DNA of 64,000 nucleotides, from the NCBI RefSeq assembly GCF_023554555.1, contig NZ_JAMJWC010000002.1, positions 372,001-436,000 of the forward strand, in the 5' to 3' direction. A program made the position numbers and the translations under genes. The stretch comes from Sphingobacterium sp. lm-10. Lineage in GTDB: Bacteria; Bacteroidota; Bacteroidia; Sphingobacteriales; Sphingobacteriaceae. Of the stretch, positions 43,899-53,645 are shown in pieces (within the stretch, counting starts at the first letter, position 1; each line of letters starts with the position of its first letter). The notes below the pieces were generated by a model. The model had not been told where the DNA came from, ran no database searches, and saw only the letters and a list, made by a program, of their open reading frames with translations.

Positions 43899-45422
43899 TT
43901 GGCAAGTAATAACAGTAGAATAGCTAAAAATACGCTGTTTTTATATGTGAGGATGTTCCTTAATATGGGACTTAGTCTCTATACCTCACGAATCGTATTA
44001 GGGGCTTTAGGAATTGAAAACTTTGGTATTTATAGTGTTGTAGGTGGAGTGATTACACTCTTTAGCTTCTTCAACTCAGCGATGTCTTCCGCGACACAGC
44101 GATTTTTAGCAATTACTATTGGGGAGAAAGATAGTGCTAAACTTCATAAAGTTTTTAATGTTTCTTTGCTCGTCCATATAGGTATAGCGGCGATAGTATT
44201 GCTATTTGCGGAAACTTTGGGACTATGGTTTGTAAATGAAAAATTAAATCTCCCTTCCGATCGAATGGGGGTGGTAAATATTGTGTATCAACTTTCTGTT
44301 CTGGCCAGTATTATCGGTATTATTCAAGTACCGTATCATGCTATGATCATTGCACATGAGAGGATGAATGTTTTTGCAGGTATAAGCATATTAGAGGCAT
44401 TGCTGAGAATTTCCATTGTCTTTCTGCTATACCATTCGATGTTCGATAAGCTTGTTAGCTTCGCTGTGATGATTTTCGTGATGAATTTTATTCTATCAGC
44501 TATTTATGTGCTTTACTCAAGGAAGCAATTTCCGGAGAGTAATATCGAAATTCAGAGAGATAAAAGCCTTTATAAGAACATGATGAGCTACTCAAGCTGG
44601 AATCTTATTGGTAATATTGCAGCTGTTGCTAAAGGACAGGGTGCTAACGTCTTGCTGAATATCTTCTTTGGTACAACAGTCAATGCCGCATACGGCGTAA
44701 TGTTACAGGTGCAGGTTGCTGTACAGTCTTTTGTAAGTAATTTTCAAATGGCCATAAACCCACAGATATATAAATCTTATGCAGCAGAAGATTTAAAGAG
44801 AATGCACAATTTGGTATTGCAGGGCTCAAAGTTCTCTTTTTTTTTAATGGCTTTGATTATCGCTCCCTTATTATATAGTATTGACTATATTCTCGTGTGG
44901 TGGCTTGATAACCCACCTCCGTATGCCGGAGTATTTGTGTTTTTTTCGTTGGTTAATATTCTATTAGAAAGTATATCAGGTCCATTAATAACTGGGGCAT
45001 TGGCCAGTGGTCGAATAAAATGGTATCAGATTGCTCTGGGTGGAACTATGATGCTGAACTTACCTTTAAGTTACTTGTTGTTTTACTGGACTGGTGAACC
45101 GATCACGTTCCTATACGTAGCTATTGTGTTGTCGATTATTATGCTGTTTCTGAGACTTCTTTTTTTGAACAAACTGATTCGGTTCAGTATTTCTTTGTTT
45201 TTAAAGAGGGTTATGATTCCTGTGACCTTAGCTACCTTATGTTCGGTAGTTGGTATTACATACCTGTATTTAAATCATGGCATACCAACAGATTTTTTTG
45301 ACCTGGTAAAAACCAGCACAATGATTTTGATATACGTGTTAATAGTATTCTTCTTTGTTGGCTGTTCGAAGTTAGAAAGAAAGATGATTTATTCATTTAT
45401 TAGTAAAAAAATTACTAAATAA
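43899..45422 (+). CDS. Oligosaccharide flippase, Wzx-like
   Basis: A 507-residue polytopic protein of the MATE/polysaccharide-transporter superfamily, with about 12-14 membrane segments. It should flip the lipid-linked repeat unit to the periplasmic side. The start is TTG (43899): the N-terminal SNNSRIAKNTLFLYVRMF is typical of Bacteroidota Wzx-like proteins, and the next Met lies inside the first membrane helix, so the unusual codon seems real. Conserved TSRIVLGALGIENFGIYSVV and SSATQRFLA segments support the assignment. It follows the Wzz-like gene by 66 bases. Confidence 0.9.
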   Translation: MASNNSRIAKNTLFLYVRMFLNMGLSLYTSRIVLGALGIENFGIYSVVGGVITLFSFFNSAMSSATQRFLAITIGEKDSAKLHKVFNVSLLVHIGIAAIVLLFAETLGLWFVNEKLNLPSDRMGVVNIVYQLSVLASIIGIIQVPYHAMIIAHERMNVFAGISILEALLRISIVFLLYHSMFDKLVSFAVMIFVMNFILSAIYVLYSRKQFPESNIEIQRDKSLYKNMMSYSSWNLIGNIAAVAKGQGANVLLNIFFGTTVNAAYGVMLQVQVAVQSFVSNFQMAINPQIYKSYAAEDLKRMHNLVLQGSKFSFFLMALIIAPLLYSIDYILVWWLDNPPPYAGVFVFFSLVNILLESISGPLITGALASGRIKWYQIALGGTMMLNLPLSYLLFYWTGEPITFLYVAIVLSIIMLFLRLLFLNKLIRFSISLFLKRVMIPVTLATLCSVVGITYLYLNHGIPTDFFDLVKTSTMILIYVLIVFFFVGCSKLERKMIYSFISKKITK

Positions 45423-45433
45423 TACTCTTGTGT

Positions 45434-46579
45434 ATGAAAATAGGAATACTTACACTACCTCTACACACCAATTATGGTGGTAATCTGCAGGCGTATGCAT
45501 TAATGTCTTTCTTGAAAGAATTAGGTCATGAAGTCTACCTCATAGATCGAAAAAAAGATAGAATAGCTATTAAAGACGTTCCGATTACGGTGATAAAGCG
45601 ATTCGTAGGGAAATACATTTTACGCAGGCCAGGGATTGAATTGTTTAAGGAATATGCTGAAGAACAGCAATTAAAAATTTTGGGAAAGCGGACTAAGGTT
45701 TTTTTGGATAAATATGTTCAGCCAAAAACTAAACCATTTTATTCTTCTTTGTCACTGCATCGGGCACTCAAAGGTGACCAGTTCGAGGCAATAATCGTTG
45801 GTAGCGATCAGGTTTGGCGTCCACGTTATACTCCTAATATTTTTGATTATTTCTTAGGTTTTTTATCAACGGAATCTAGTACAAGGCGTATTGCCTATGC
45901 CGCCTCTTTCGGAACGGATGAATGGACATTCAATGATCAGGAAACCATCGGATGTGGGGGTCTATTACAAAAGTTTAATCATGTTGGTGTACGAGAAGAT
46001 TCAGGCGTCATATTATGCCAAAATAAATTTAGTACATCGGCCACACATGTTCTAGATCCTACAATGCTTATTGAAGAAAGTTATTACACCAAATTATTCA
46101 CTCCATCAAATCCGGATAAACTCGGCAAGAAATTGTTAGTGTACGTCTTGGATGAGAATGAAGACAAAACTCGTGTAATAAACCATATCGCAGAGACGTA
46201 TAGTTTGGAAGTTTCGCGTGTAAATAGTGAGATAGAAAACAAATCAATACCCCTAAAAAATCGTGTGGCGCCACCTACAGAGGAATGGGTAAAAGGCTTT
46301 TATGAGGCATCTTTCGTAGTGGCCGATTCATTCCATGCGTGCGCATTTGCCATCATATTCAATAAGCCCTTCGTAATCTATGGAAATCCAAAAAGAGGGC
46401 TAACTCGTTTTACATCTTTATTAAAAATGTTTGAGCTCGAAGACCGATTAATTATAGATTCGAGTATGCTCAATGACAAATTGATGAACACACCAATAAA
46501 TTGGCAACGTGTGAATAACTTGCTTAGCGAGCACCGGATCAACAGCAAAGCATTTTTAGAAAACGCATTAAATTATTAA
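45434..46579 (+). CDS. Polysaccharide pyruvyl transferase family protein
   Basis: A 381-residue enzyme of the polysaccharide pyruvyl transferase family (PS_pyruv_trans), which adds ketal-linked pyruvate to a sugar. Diagnostic segments: KIGILTLPLHTNYGGNLQAY, EAIIVGSDQVWRPRYTPNIF, RRIAYAASFGTDEW, GVREDSGVILCQNKF, and VVADSFHACAFAIIFNKPFV with the conserved SFHAC. The ATG at 45434 is preferred to the TTG two codons upstream. Pyruvylation gives the polymer negative charge. Some family members have other transferase roles. Confidence 0.9.
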   Translation: MKIGILTLPLHTNYGGNLQAYALMSFLKELGHEVYLIDRKKDRIAIKDVPITVIKRFVGKYILRRPGIELFKEYAEEQQLKILGKRTKVFLDKYVQPKTKPFYSSLSLHRALKGDQFEAIIVGSDQVWRPRYTPNIFDYFLGFLSTESSTRRIAYAASFGTDEWTFNDQETIGCGGLLQKFNHVGVREDSGVILCQNKFSTSATHVLDPTMLIEESYYTKLFTPSNPDKLGKKLLVYVLDENEDKTRVINHIAETYSLEVSRVNSEIENKSIPLKNRVAPPTEEWVKGFYEASFVVADSFHACAFAIIFNKPFVIYGNPKRGLTRFTSLLKMFELEDRLIIDSSMLNDKLMNTPINWQRVNNLLSEHRINSKAFLENALNY

Positions 46580-46586
46580 TGCGCTT

Positions 46587-47492
46587 ATGAAAAAGCTGTC
46601 TATTGTTATTCCCTGTTATAATTGTGCAGATCGCATATCCTCTTTATTAGAGTTACTGATGGAACAGTATGACCCGAGAATGGAGGTTATACTAATAAAT
46701 GACGGTTCTACGGATGACACGGAGAATGTGATCAAAAATATCATCAGCCAGATTCCGAATATGGATTTTCGTTTGTATTCCTACGCTAATAGTGGTGCAG
46801 CGAGAGCTAGGACGATAGGCTTGGAAAGGGCGAAAGGAGAATATATTGCTTTTATAGATTCTGATGATTCGGTTAGCAAAAACTATGTCAGCCGATTATT
46901 GATGTGTATGGATGATGGACACGAAGTAATATATTATAGCTCTGTACAGAAGTTACAAAATTCTAATGTCTATAGAGATAAGATCCGTTTCGAAACTGCC
47001 AAAACTTTTACCGACACAGACGTTTTTCTTCGCTCACAACTGGAGCACGATCAGTGGTCTGCTGCCGTTTGGACATTTGTTTTTAAGAAGGCACTAGCAG
47101 TATCCTCTAAGGCGCGATTTACAGAACGCATAGCGCATGAAGATCATATCTTCTCCTTAGCTATTGTCTCTCATGCAAACACTATTCATACCATGAAGGA
47201 TACGCTGTATATTCAACATATCACAGAAGGATCATTGACGAATTCGGCTAAGACAATAGCATACATTGAAGATAGGCATGATGCATATATCGAGGCGATA
47301 GCTTTAGTAAGAGAGAGGTTTAGTGCAAAAACTTCGAAATTATACACCAGATGGTCTTTAAAGCAGTGTGTGGATTTGTGGCAGGATTTGTTCAGACTGA
47401 GGGCTTTGTTCTTTAATCGCTCATTTTTAAAAATGGGTAAGAGGTCACCCGCTTTATTTATCTCGGTCATAACATCTATATTTCAGAAATAA
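46587..47492 (+). CDS. Glycosyltransferase family 2
   Basis: A 301-residue GT2 enzyme. LSIVIPCYNCADRISSLLEL opens the domain, with VILINDGSTDDTENVI (NDGS) and EYIAFIDSDDSVSKNY (DSDD) as the nucleotide-sugar/metal sites and RIAHEDHIFSLAIVSHA in the acceptor half. It lacks membrane spans and starts eight bases after the pyruvyl transferase gene. It would add one residue of the repeat unit. Specificity unknown. Confidence 0.88.
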   Translation: MKKLSIVIPCYNCADRISSLLELLMEQYDPRMEVILINDGSTDDTENVIKNIISQIPNMDFRLYSYANSGAARARTIGLERAKGEYIAFIDSDDSVSKNYVSRLLMCMDDGHEVIYYSSVQKLQNSNVYRDKIRFETAKTFTDTDVFLRSQLEHDQWSAAVWTFVFKKALAVSSKARFTERIAHEDHIFSLAIVSHANTIHTMKDTLYIQHITEGSLTNSAKTIAYIEDRHDAYIEAIALVRERFSAKTSKLYTRWSLKQCVDLWQDLFRLRALFFNRSFLKMGKRSPALFISVITSIFQK

Positions 47493-47510
47493 TAGTGCAA
47501 GTAAAGTCAT

Positions 47511-48686
47511 ATGCGTATTCTCTTCGTTCTTTCAGAGTTTCCTTCGTACTCGGAAACCTTCATCGCTAACCAGATCAACGACCTGATCGATCATGGTAAT
47601 GAGGTGACTATTTTTTCATCTGGTATTGGGAAAACCATTGATAGTTCACTCTTCAACCGCAATGATTTATACTCCAGGTTGGTGCCGGCGCATCAAAGTG
47701 TAGGTTTAGTTTCCCGTCTACGTCGCCGATTTCTGAAGCTATTTTTAGGTAATAGAGCGTATCAAAATAAAGATTTATTGACAATGTCTGAATCAATAGA
47801 TGTTGTACATTGCCATTTTGGAGATAATGCACTACTTTTTCACGAGGTGTACCTCAAATATGGCTGGTTCAATAAGTCGAAAAAAATCTGTACGTTTCAC
47901 GGATACGACATTTTGCCGTCAAGTGTGGCGATATTAACAGACACTTACAAGCCTCTATTTGATTCTTTCGATGGATTTACATATAATACACCATACATGA
48001 AGGGAATCATTGATTGCTTTCCAATCCAACCAAGAAAAATGCACGCATTACCCGTTGGATTTGATGCAGACTTCCTAAAAAATTACCTTCGTAGAAATCC
48101 GAATACTTATGCACATGGAGACTGTCTCCATCTAATCTATTGTGGCAGGCTGACGTATTTTAAAGGATGTCTAATGCTACCTGATATTGCGGAAAAACTA
48201 ATTGCTGCAAATGTTCAAAACTTTATGATTCACATTGTTGGAGCGGGTGACCAAGAACATGAATTACGAGGCAAAATAGACGCGCAGGGTTTGGCAAGGC
48301 ATTTCACTCTTTATGGAGCATTAAATCAGGAAAAAGTTTTTGAATTGATGTCTTCCGCACACCTATTTATTTTGCCAGGTCTGGAAGAGCCAAAAACCGC
48401 ACGTGCAGAAACACAAGGTTTAGTAATTCAGGAAGCACAATTTTTAAAACTTCCCGTATTGGTTTCTGATGCGGGAGGTGCAAAATATGGGTTGATGGAT
48501 GGTGAAACTGGTTATGTTTTGCCAAAAGGGGATGTTGTTGCCTTCGTCGAGAAGATTAAATGGTTTCTAGACAACCCAGATGAAATCTATTCATTTTCAG
48601 AAAAATCACATATCTTCGCGAGGGAGAATTATAATAGCGCAGTCTTAGGAAAGCGATTATTAGCGATCTACACAGGAGATCTTTAA
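47511..48686 (+). CDS. Glycosyltransferase family 4
   Basis: A 391-residue GT-B enzyme of the GT4 group. The N-terminal half (VLSEFPSYSETFIANQINDL, VHCHFGDN, CTFHGYDILPSSV) is like other colanic/capsule GT4 proteins of the WcaL type. The C-terminal donor site reads LIYCGRLTYFKGCLMLPDIA and ETQGLVIQEAQFLKLPVLVS with the EX7E-type pair. Retaining mechanism is expected. It lies 18 bases from the upstream GT2 in the same tight run. Confidence 0.88.
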   Translation: MRILFVLSEFPSYSETFIANQINDLIDHGNEVTIFSSGIGKTIDSSLFNRNDLYSRLVPAHQSVGLVSRLRRRFLKLFLGNRAYQNKDLLTMSESIDVVHCHFGDNALLFHEVYLKYGWFNKSKKICTFHGYDILPSSVAILTDTYKPLFDSFDGFTYNTPYMKGIIDCFPIQPRKMHALPVGFDADFLKNYLRRNPNTYAHGDCLHLIYCGRLTYFKGCLMLPDIAEKLIAANVQNFMIHIVGAGDQEHELRGKIDAQGLARHFTLYGALNQEKVFELMSSAHLFILPGLEEPKTARAETQGLVIQEAQFLKLPVLVSDAGGAKYGLMDGETGYVLPKGDVVAFVEKIKWFLDNPDEIYSFSEKSHIFARENYNSAVLGKRLLAIYTGDL

Positions 48687-48709
48687 GATCAAAAATCGGA
48701 GTCAAGTAT

Positions 48710-49636
48710 ATGAAGAACAAAATTTCCATCCTAATGGCAAACTACAATAATGGCCATTATATCCGCGAGGCAATTGATAGTGTGCTCAACCAAACCTACA
48801 CCAATTGGGAATTAATTATTGTAGACGATTGTTCTACGGACGATTCTTTGAAGATATTACAACCTCTTCTTGTTGACGAAAGAATTAAAGTATTTGTAAA
48901 CGAAGAAAATAGAGGGTGTGGGTATACCAAAATGCGCTGTGCTGAAGAGTCTTCAGGAACATATTGTGGTTTTTTAGATCCAGATGACGCACTAGTTCCT
49001 CATGCACTTTCAACCATGCTTGAAGCTTTTGCAAAATATCCTGACTCCGCTATGATCAATTCGAAAGATGTGTTTTGTGATGATCAACTAAATCCAGTAG
49101 AAGTAGATCCAAACTCTAAAGATGTATCCAATCTCGGGTCTTATTTACTATACGATGGGGGTGGGGTAACACATTTTGCAGTGTACAGAAACGACCTTTA
49201 TCGCAAAACAGCGGGCATTTCACCAGAGTTTACCAAAGCGGTTGATCAAGATTTGTATTATTTGATGGACCAGGAGGGCCCCATCAACTTTGTTGATGAC
49301 GTATTGTACTACTACCGGATACATACGGGTGGGATTTCGACCAACAAAAACGTCATTCCAGCGACTTATCAGCACTTTAAAGTCATGCGTAAGTGGGCAC
49401 AAAGGCGGTTATTAGACGGCCGATTTAGAGAGGATTTTTATGCCTATAGGCGCCTAGTTGCTCGATGTGATTTTCATTTGAGTATATTAGATAAAAAATA
49501 CTTTACAGCTATATTTAGGATGTTTAATTATATTAGCAAAGGTGGAGGGAGCGAAGTTGGTCAAATGTTCAATCGCTTATTTCGACATCCTAAGCGCGTG
49601 TTTAATTCTTTGTTCAATGTTTATCGTGTAAAATGA
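48710..49636 (+). CDS. Glycosyltransferase family 2
   Basis: A 308-residue GT2 enzyme with NKISILMANYNNGHYIREAI at the start, LIIVDDCSTDDSLKIL (DDCS in place of DDGS), and TYCGFLDPDDALVPHAL (DPDD). The middle has TKAVDQDLYYLMDQEGPINF and YYYRIHTGGISTN as in other family members. The stop codon overlaps the GH16 start by four bases (ATGA), so translation is coupled. Specificity unknown. Confidence 0.88.
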   Translation: MKNKISILMANYNNGHYIREAIDSVLNQTYTNWELIIVDDCSTDDSLKILQPLLVDERIKVFVNEENRGCGYTKMRCAEESSGTYCGFLDPDDALVPHALSTMLEAFAKYPDSAMINSKDVFCDDQLNPVEVDPNSKDVSNLGSYLLYDGGGVTHFAVYRNDLYRKTAGISPEFTKAVDQDLYYLMDQEGPINFVDDVLYYYRIHTGGISTNKNVIPATYQHFKVMRKWAQRRLLDGRFREDFYAYRRLVARCDFHLSILDKKYFTAIFRMFNYISKGGGSEVGQMFNRLFRHPKRVFNSLFNVYRVK

Positions 49637-50418
49637 AGCTGATTTTTTATCTGTCAATTTTTTGTGTACTGCTATCATCTTGCCGAAAAGATTCGGTGGG
49701 ACTTGATAGCAAGCCTTTGGTGTCACTTCCGCCAGAGGGTTACAAGTTGGTTTGGAGCGACGAATTCAATGGCTCTAGTTTGGATACCACAAAGTGGTCT
49801 TACAGGGGCTTGGGTTTAAGAAGGCAGGCTTATAACGTGCGCGAGGCAGTGTTTATTGATACGATTCTTAACGAGTTGGTTATTAGTAACTTTATGCGTA
49901 ACGATACGGCTTTTACCGGTATGATTGGGACGCAAAGAAAATTTCAACAGAAGTTTGGCTATTACGAATGCAGAGCTCGAGTCGATTCTATATCTATGGG
50001 ACATTGGGCTGCATTTTGGTTACAATCCCCTGATATGGGTAGAACTCTTAATCCTGTAGTAGACGGGATGGAAATTGATATTATGGAATTTGTGAGAGGG
50101 GATCCTTACTATATAAACCATGCACTCCACTGGAATGGATATGGAGCGAATCAACAATCTAGGTCTGCAGAAACTAGATCAGACGTTAGACTAGATAATG
50201 GTCAATACCATGTCTATGCTTTAGAATGGACGCCTGAGTATTACCGGTTTTTCGTAGATAGTCGACTTGTTTGGGAGGTGAGCGAGCCTATTTCACATAT
50301 GGATCAATATATAATTTTGAGTTGTGAGATCAGTGACAGAAATGCTTTTAAAAGAGATTTCGGATCTAGGCCGACCAATTTCGTTGTAGATTACGTAAGA
50401 GTATATGCTAAACAATAG
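49633..50418 (+). CDS. Glycoside hydrolase family 16 lipoprotein
   Basis: A 261-residue GH16 enzyme with a lipoprotein signal (LLSSC, Cys17). The family's active site is intact in GMEIDIMEF: nucleophile Glu147, Asp149 and acid/base Glu152. The start of the fold is YKLVWSDEFNGSSLDTTKW, and ALEWTPEYYRFFVDSRLVWE is the usual later strand. GH16 enzymes cut beta-1,3 or beta-1,4 glucans, galactans and related polymers. Sitting inside the biosynthesis run, overlapping genes on both sides, it probably trims, releases or sizes the polymer, much as ExoK does for succinoglycan. That role is inference. Confidence 0.93.
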   Translation: MKLIFYLSIFCVLLSSCRKDSVGLDSKPLVSLPPEGYKLVWSDEFNGSSLDTTKWSYRGLGLRRQAYNVREAVFIDTILNELVISNFMRNDTAFTGMIGTQRKFQQKFGYYECRARVDSISMGHWAAFWLQSPDMGRTLNPVVDGMEIDIMEFVRGDPYYINHALHWNGYGANQQSRSAETRSDVRLDNGQYHVYALEWTPEYYRFFVDSRLVWEVSEPISHMDQYIILSCEISDRNAFKRDFGSRPTNFVVDYVRVYAKQ

Positions 50419-51466
50419 TCAAGCAATTTCTGAGAAAGAAGATGTTTTTTTTTCTATTGTTGTACCAGTCTACAACGTAGAGAAATATATTATTAGTTGC
50501 TTGAACTCTATAAAAAAGCAATCCTACAAACATTTTGAAGCGATTATCGTAAATGATGGTTCTACCGACAACAGTCGGGAAATTCTTAAATCATTTTTTG
50601 AGACCGCTCCGTCAAATTTCACACTCATTGAGCAGGAGAATAAAGGACTAAGTGTGGCAAGAAACAACGGGTTTGCGAGATCTTCTGGACAATATATTCT
50701 GTTTCTGGATAGCGACGATACCATTGAAGAAGATACCTTATGCTCCTTAAATGAGATGTTAAATGGGAACGGTCATGTTGACTATATCAATTTTGCAAGA
50801 TCTTACATTTACGAAGGGCAAGGCTCGGTGTCACGCTCTTTTGTTGATTTGCAATTTGAAGAAGATTATAAAATATTTGAAGGTGGTGAGATCTTGAAGC
50901 AACTTTTGAATTACAAAAACATAAGCACCTCCGCCATCGATAAATTATACAGTAGGAGTTTTTTAGAAAAATTTAGTCCAAATATTTTTGAGCCGGGAGT
51001 TAACTTTGAAGACCACATATTTTGTTTTGCTTCGGCCCAACATCTGAATCGTGTAATTAGCTCGAAGAAAAAGTTTTTGAATTATTTAATTCGAGGAGAT
51101 TCAATCATGCGAACAGCGAGTGAACGTATGGTAAACGACTATATTATTATGATGGATTTCTTTTATCGACGACGAGATCACTATTTGAAAGATGACATCA
51201 CCCCTGAAGAGGTCGATCAGCACTTGTTAATACAGATAATCTCTTTTTTTCGAGCGCTGCACGACATTAAAACATTGTCAGCCACTCAATACAAGCATTT
51301 GGTTTCTATTTTTAAAGAAAAATTGAGAAGTTATAATTTGTTTTTTGTGTTGGAAAAAAAGTATACGCTAAAACGGGGTATTGTTGCAGGTTACTGTCGC
51401 AGTTTTTTAAGTAATCAAAAAGTTTTCAATGACTTATTTTTTGGCATTGTAGATAACAAAGAATAA
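50405..51466 (+). CDS. Glycosyltransferase family 2
   Basis: A 353-residue GT2 enzyme. FFSIVVPVYNVEKYIISCLN, IIVNDGSTDNSREILKSF (NDGS) and QYILFLDSDDTIEEDTL (DSDD) are the catalytic landmarks. A long C-terminal part (about 225-353) beyond the core has no membrane segment. The start ATG lies 14 bases inside the GH16 gene, another tight overlap. Donor unknown. Confidence 0.88.
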   Translation: MLNNSQAISEKEDVFFSIVVPVYNVEKYIISCLNSIKKQSYKHFEAIIVNDGSTDNSREILKSFFETAPSNFTLIEQENKGLSVARNNGFARSSGQYILFLDSDDTIEEDTLCSLNEMLNGNGHVDYINFARSYIYEGQGSVSRSFVDLQFEEDYKIFEGGEILKQLLNYKNISTSAIDKLYSRSFLEKFSPNIFEPGVNFEDHIFCFASAQHLNRVISSKKKFLNYLIRGDSIMRTASERMVNDYIIMMDFFYRRRDHYLKDDITPEEVDQHLLIQIISFFRALHDIKTLSATQYKHLVSIFKEKLRSYNLFFVLEKKYTLKRGIVAGYCRSFLSNQKVFNDLFFGIVDNKE

Positions 51467-51474
51467 AAAACGGC

Positions 51475-52554
51475 ATGTCTAAAATTTGCTTTTTAATACA
51501 TAACTGGTCTCACACTGGAGGAACCGAACGCGTTTCTGCAAGTATTGCTAATGGATTATCAAAGCAAGGCTTTGATGTTCATCTATTGAGTATTTGGGGA
51601 GATGGGTCTCCTAGTTTTCCGCTAGTTGAAAATATTGTTGGATCCCAATTGGTAGACAGTGGTCAAGCAGGATTATTCCAAAAAATGGGTGTTTACTTAA
51701 AGGTGAGAAGATATGTTAAAAAACACGCGATTACTCACCTGATCATTGTGGAGAGTATGGTGGCATTAATTGGCTTACCGGCATTAGCATTGTCATCTTG
51801 TAAAACAATCGTATGGGAGCATTTTAATTATTCCATTGATCTTGGGCGAAAGACAAGGAGTTATGCGAGAAGTCTTGCAGCAATTATGGCAAATCATATT
51901 GTCGTACTAACTAACCGAGATCGTGATCTATGGGTACAACAGGGAAGTGTGCGTCCGTCAAAAATTAGTGTAGTTTCCAATCCTATTCCATTCGATAAGG
52001 TTCAAGAAAGTATTATAGATCGAACTGAGAATAAAACAATGATTGCTGTTGGTAGGCTTACCTACCAAAAAGGATTTGATCTTTTAATAGAATCTGCCAC
52101 TCCATTACTACGTAAATATCCATCTTGGCGCCTATGGATAATTGGTAGCGGAGAGGATGAGCACTTGTTACGAAGTCAGATAGACCGTGCTGGCGTAGGC
52201 GAGCAAATTCAGCTTATTCCTAATACGTCTTCCATATCCGAGTACTATCGTCGGGCTTCTTTTCTGGTGATGAGCTCACGCTTCGAAGGATTACCGATGG
52301 TATTACTTGAAAGTTTAAGCTATGGTTTGCCAATTTTAAGTTTTGATTGCCTTACTGGACCCTCGGAAATTGTGGAGCATGGTGTAAATGGTTTTTTAGC
52401 AGAAGATGGTAACATTGTAGATTTGCGTACAAATATGGAACGATTAATCTCCGAAGAGCAACTTCTTGCTAGCATGGGGATGCAGGCGTTAAAGAAGAGT
52501 GAAAATTTTAGTATAGATAAGGTTCTCCAACAATGGCGGAAGATATTAGTTTAG
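51475..52554 (+). CDS. Glycosyltransferase family 4
   Basis: A 359-residue GT4 enzyme with HNWSHTGGTERVSASIANGL (the N-terminal Gly-Gly loop), TIVWEHFNYSIDLG, MIAVGRLTYQKGFDLLIESA and the donor motif SSRFEGLPMVLLESLSYGLP. It resembles amylovoran/WbaF-like galactosyl- or glucosyltransferases. Its end overlaps the next GT4 gene by 22 bases. Specificity unknown. Confidence 0.9.
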   Translation: MSKICFLIHNWSHTGGTERVSASIANGLSKQGFDVHLLSIWGDGSPSFPLVENIVGSQLVDSGQAGLFQKMGVYLKVRRYVKKHAITHLIIVESMVALIGLPALALSSCKTIVWEHFNYSIDLGRKTRSYARSLAAIMANHIVVLTNRDRDLWVQQGSVRPSKISVVSNPIPFDKVQESIIDRTENKTMIAVGRLTYQKGFDLLIESATPLLRKYPSWRLWIIGSGEDEHLLRSQIDRAGVGEQIQLIPNTSSISEYYRRASFLVMSSRFEGLPMVLLESLSYGLPILSFDCLTGPSEIVEHGVNGFLAEDGNIVDLRTNMERLISEEQLLASMGMQALKKSENFSIDKVLQQWRKILV

Positions 52555-53645
52555 ATAAGAAAAATATTGTCTTCGTCATTACGGGGCTACGTATGGGTGG
52601 CGCCGAAATGCAATTGCTTTTGCTTTCAAAAACACTAGTAAATATTGGTTACCAGGTAACAGTGGCGGTCATGCGACCTGATGGCGTTTTAAAGTCATCT
52701 TTTTTAGAAGCTGGTGTGAAGGTGGTGGACCTGAATATCAGGGGTGTACTATCTTTATTTACGGGATGGCGTAAATTGAGGAATATCCTGGTGTCACAAT
52801 CGCCGTTTGTTGTACATGCGCACATGATCCACGCCAATTTATTTACTAGGCTATTAAGGTTGACTACTAGGATGCAAAAATTGGTGTGTACGGCTCATAA
52901 TATCTCAGAAGGAGGTCCATTTATAATGGGACTTTATAAGCTAACAGATCATCTTTCTGACATAGATACCAATGTGAGTGTCGAAGCTTTGGAAGAATAT
53001 CTTCGCGCGGGATATTTTTCCGCCGACAAATCCAGGTTTGTCCCAAATGCTATTGATACTAAACGGTTTTTATATAGTCCGATTGTTAGAGATCGTATGC
53101 GTGTAAGCTTATCAATACCAGCATCTACATTTATCTTTTTAGCAGTCGGTCGCTTGCATGCGCAAAAGGATTACCCAAACATGCTTGAAGCGTTCAAAAA
53201 ATTTCTGGATTCAGGAGGTGCTGGAAAGCTCCTGATCGTAGGGGAAGGAGTTGAATTGGAGTCTTTGCAATCTTTAGTGATGTATTATGATATTTCGACG
53301 CATGTTCAGTTCTTAGGAAGAAGATCAGACGTAGCGGATCTGATGAGTATGGCGGATACGTTTGTGCTTTCATCAGCTTTCGAAGGCTTTGGTCTGGTTG
53401 TGGCAGAAGCACTATCAAGTAGCTTGCCTGTGGTAGCCACGGACTGTGGGGGTGTAAAGGAAGTTATGGGGCGTAATGGAATTTTAGTTCCTCCAAAGAA
53501 TGCTGAGCGCTTGTCAGACGGAATGCTAGCCTATTATAAACGTGGACAGATACGTGATTCTGAAGGAAGAGAGCATGTACGTCAACAATTCTCTATTGAT
53601 CGAATTATACAGATTTGGTTGAACTTATATAAGAATGAAATTTAG
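52533..53645 (+). CDS. Glycosyltransferase family 4
   Basis: A 370-residue GT4 enzyme with NIVFVITGLRMGGAEMQLLL at the start (Gly-Gly-Ala loop), CTAHNISEGGP, LAVGRLHAQKDYPNMLEAFK, and SSAFEGFGLVVAEALSSSLP as the donor-binding motif. It is a typical capsule GT4. It overlaps both neighbours (22 bases upstream, 11 downstream), so the run 49633-54738 is translated as one coupled block. Confidence 0.9.
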   Translation: MAEDISLDKKNIVFVITGLRMGGAEMQLLLLSKTLVNIGYQVTVAVMRPDGVLKSSFLEAGVKVVDLNIRGVLSLFTGWRKLRNILVSQSPFVVHAHMIHANLFTRLLRLTTRMQKLVCTAHNISEGGPFIMGLYKLTDHLSDIDTNVSVEALEEYLRAGYFSADKSRFVPNAIDTKRFLYSPIVRDRMRVSLSIPASTFIFLAVGRLHAQKDYPNMLEAFKKFLDSGGAGKLLIVGEGVELESLQSLVMYYDISTHVQFLGRRSDVADLMSMADTFVLSSAFEGFGLVVAEALSSSLPVVATDCGGVKEVMGRNGILVPPKNAERLSDGMLAYYKRGQIRDSEGREHVRQQFSIDRIIQIWLNLYKNEI

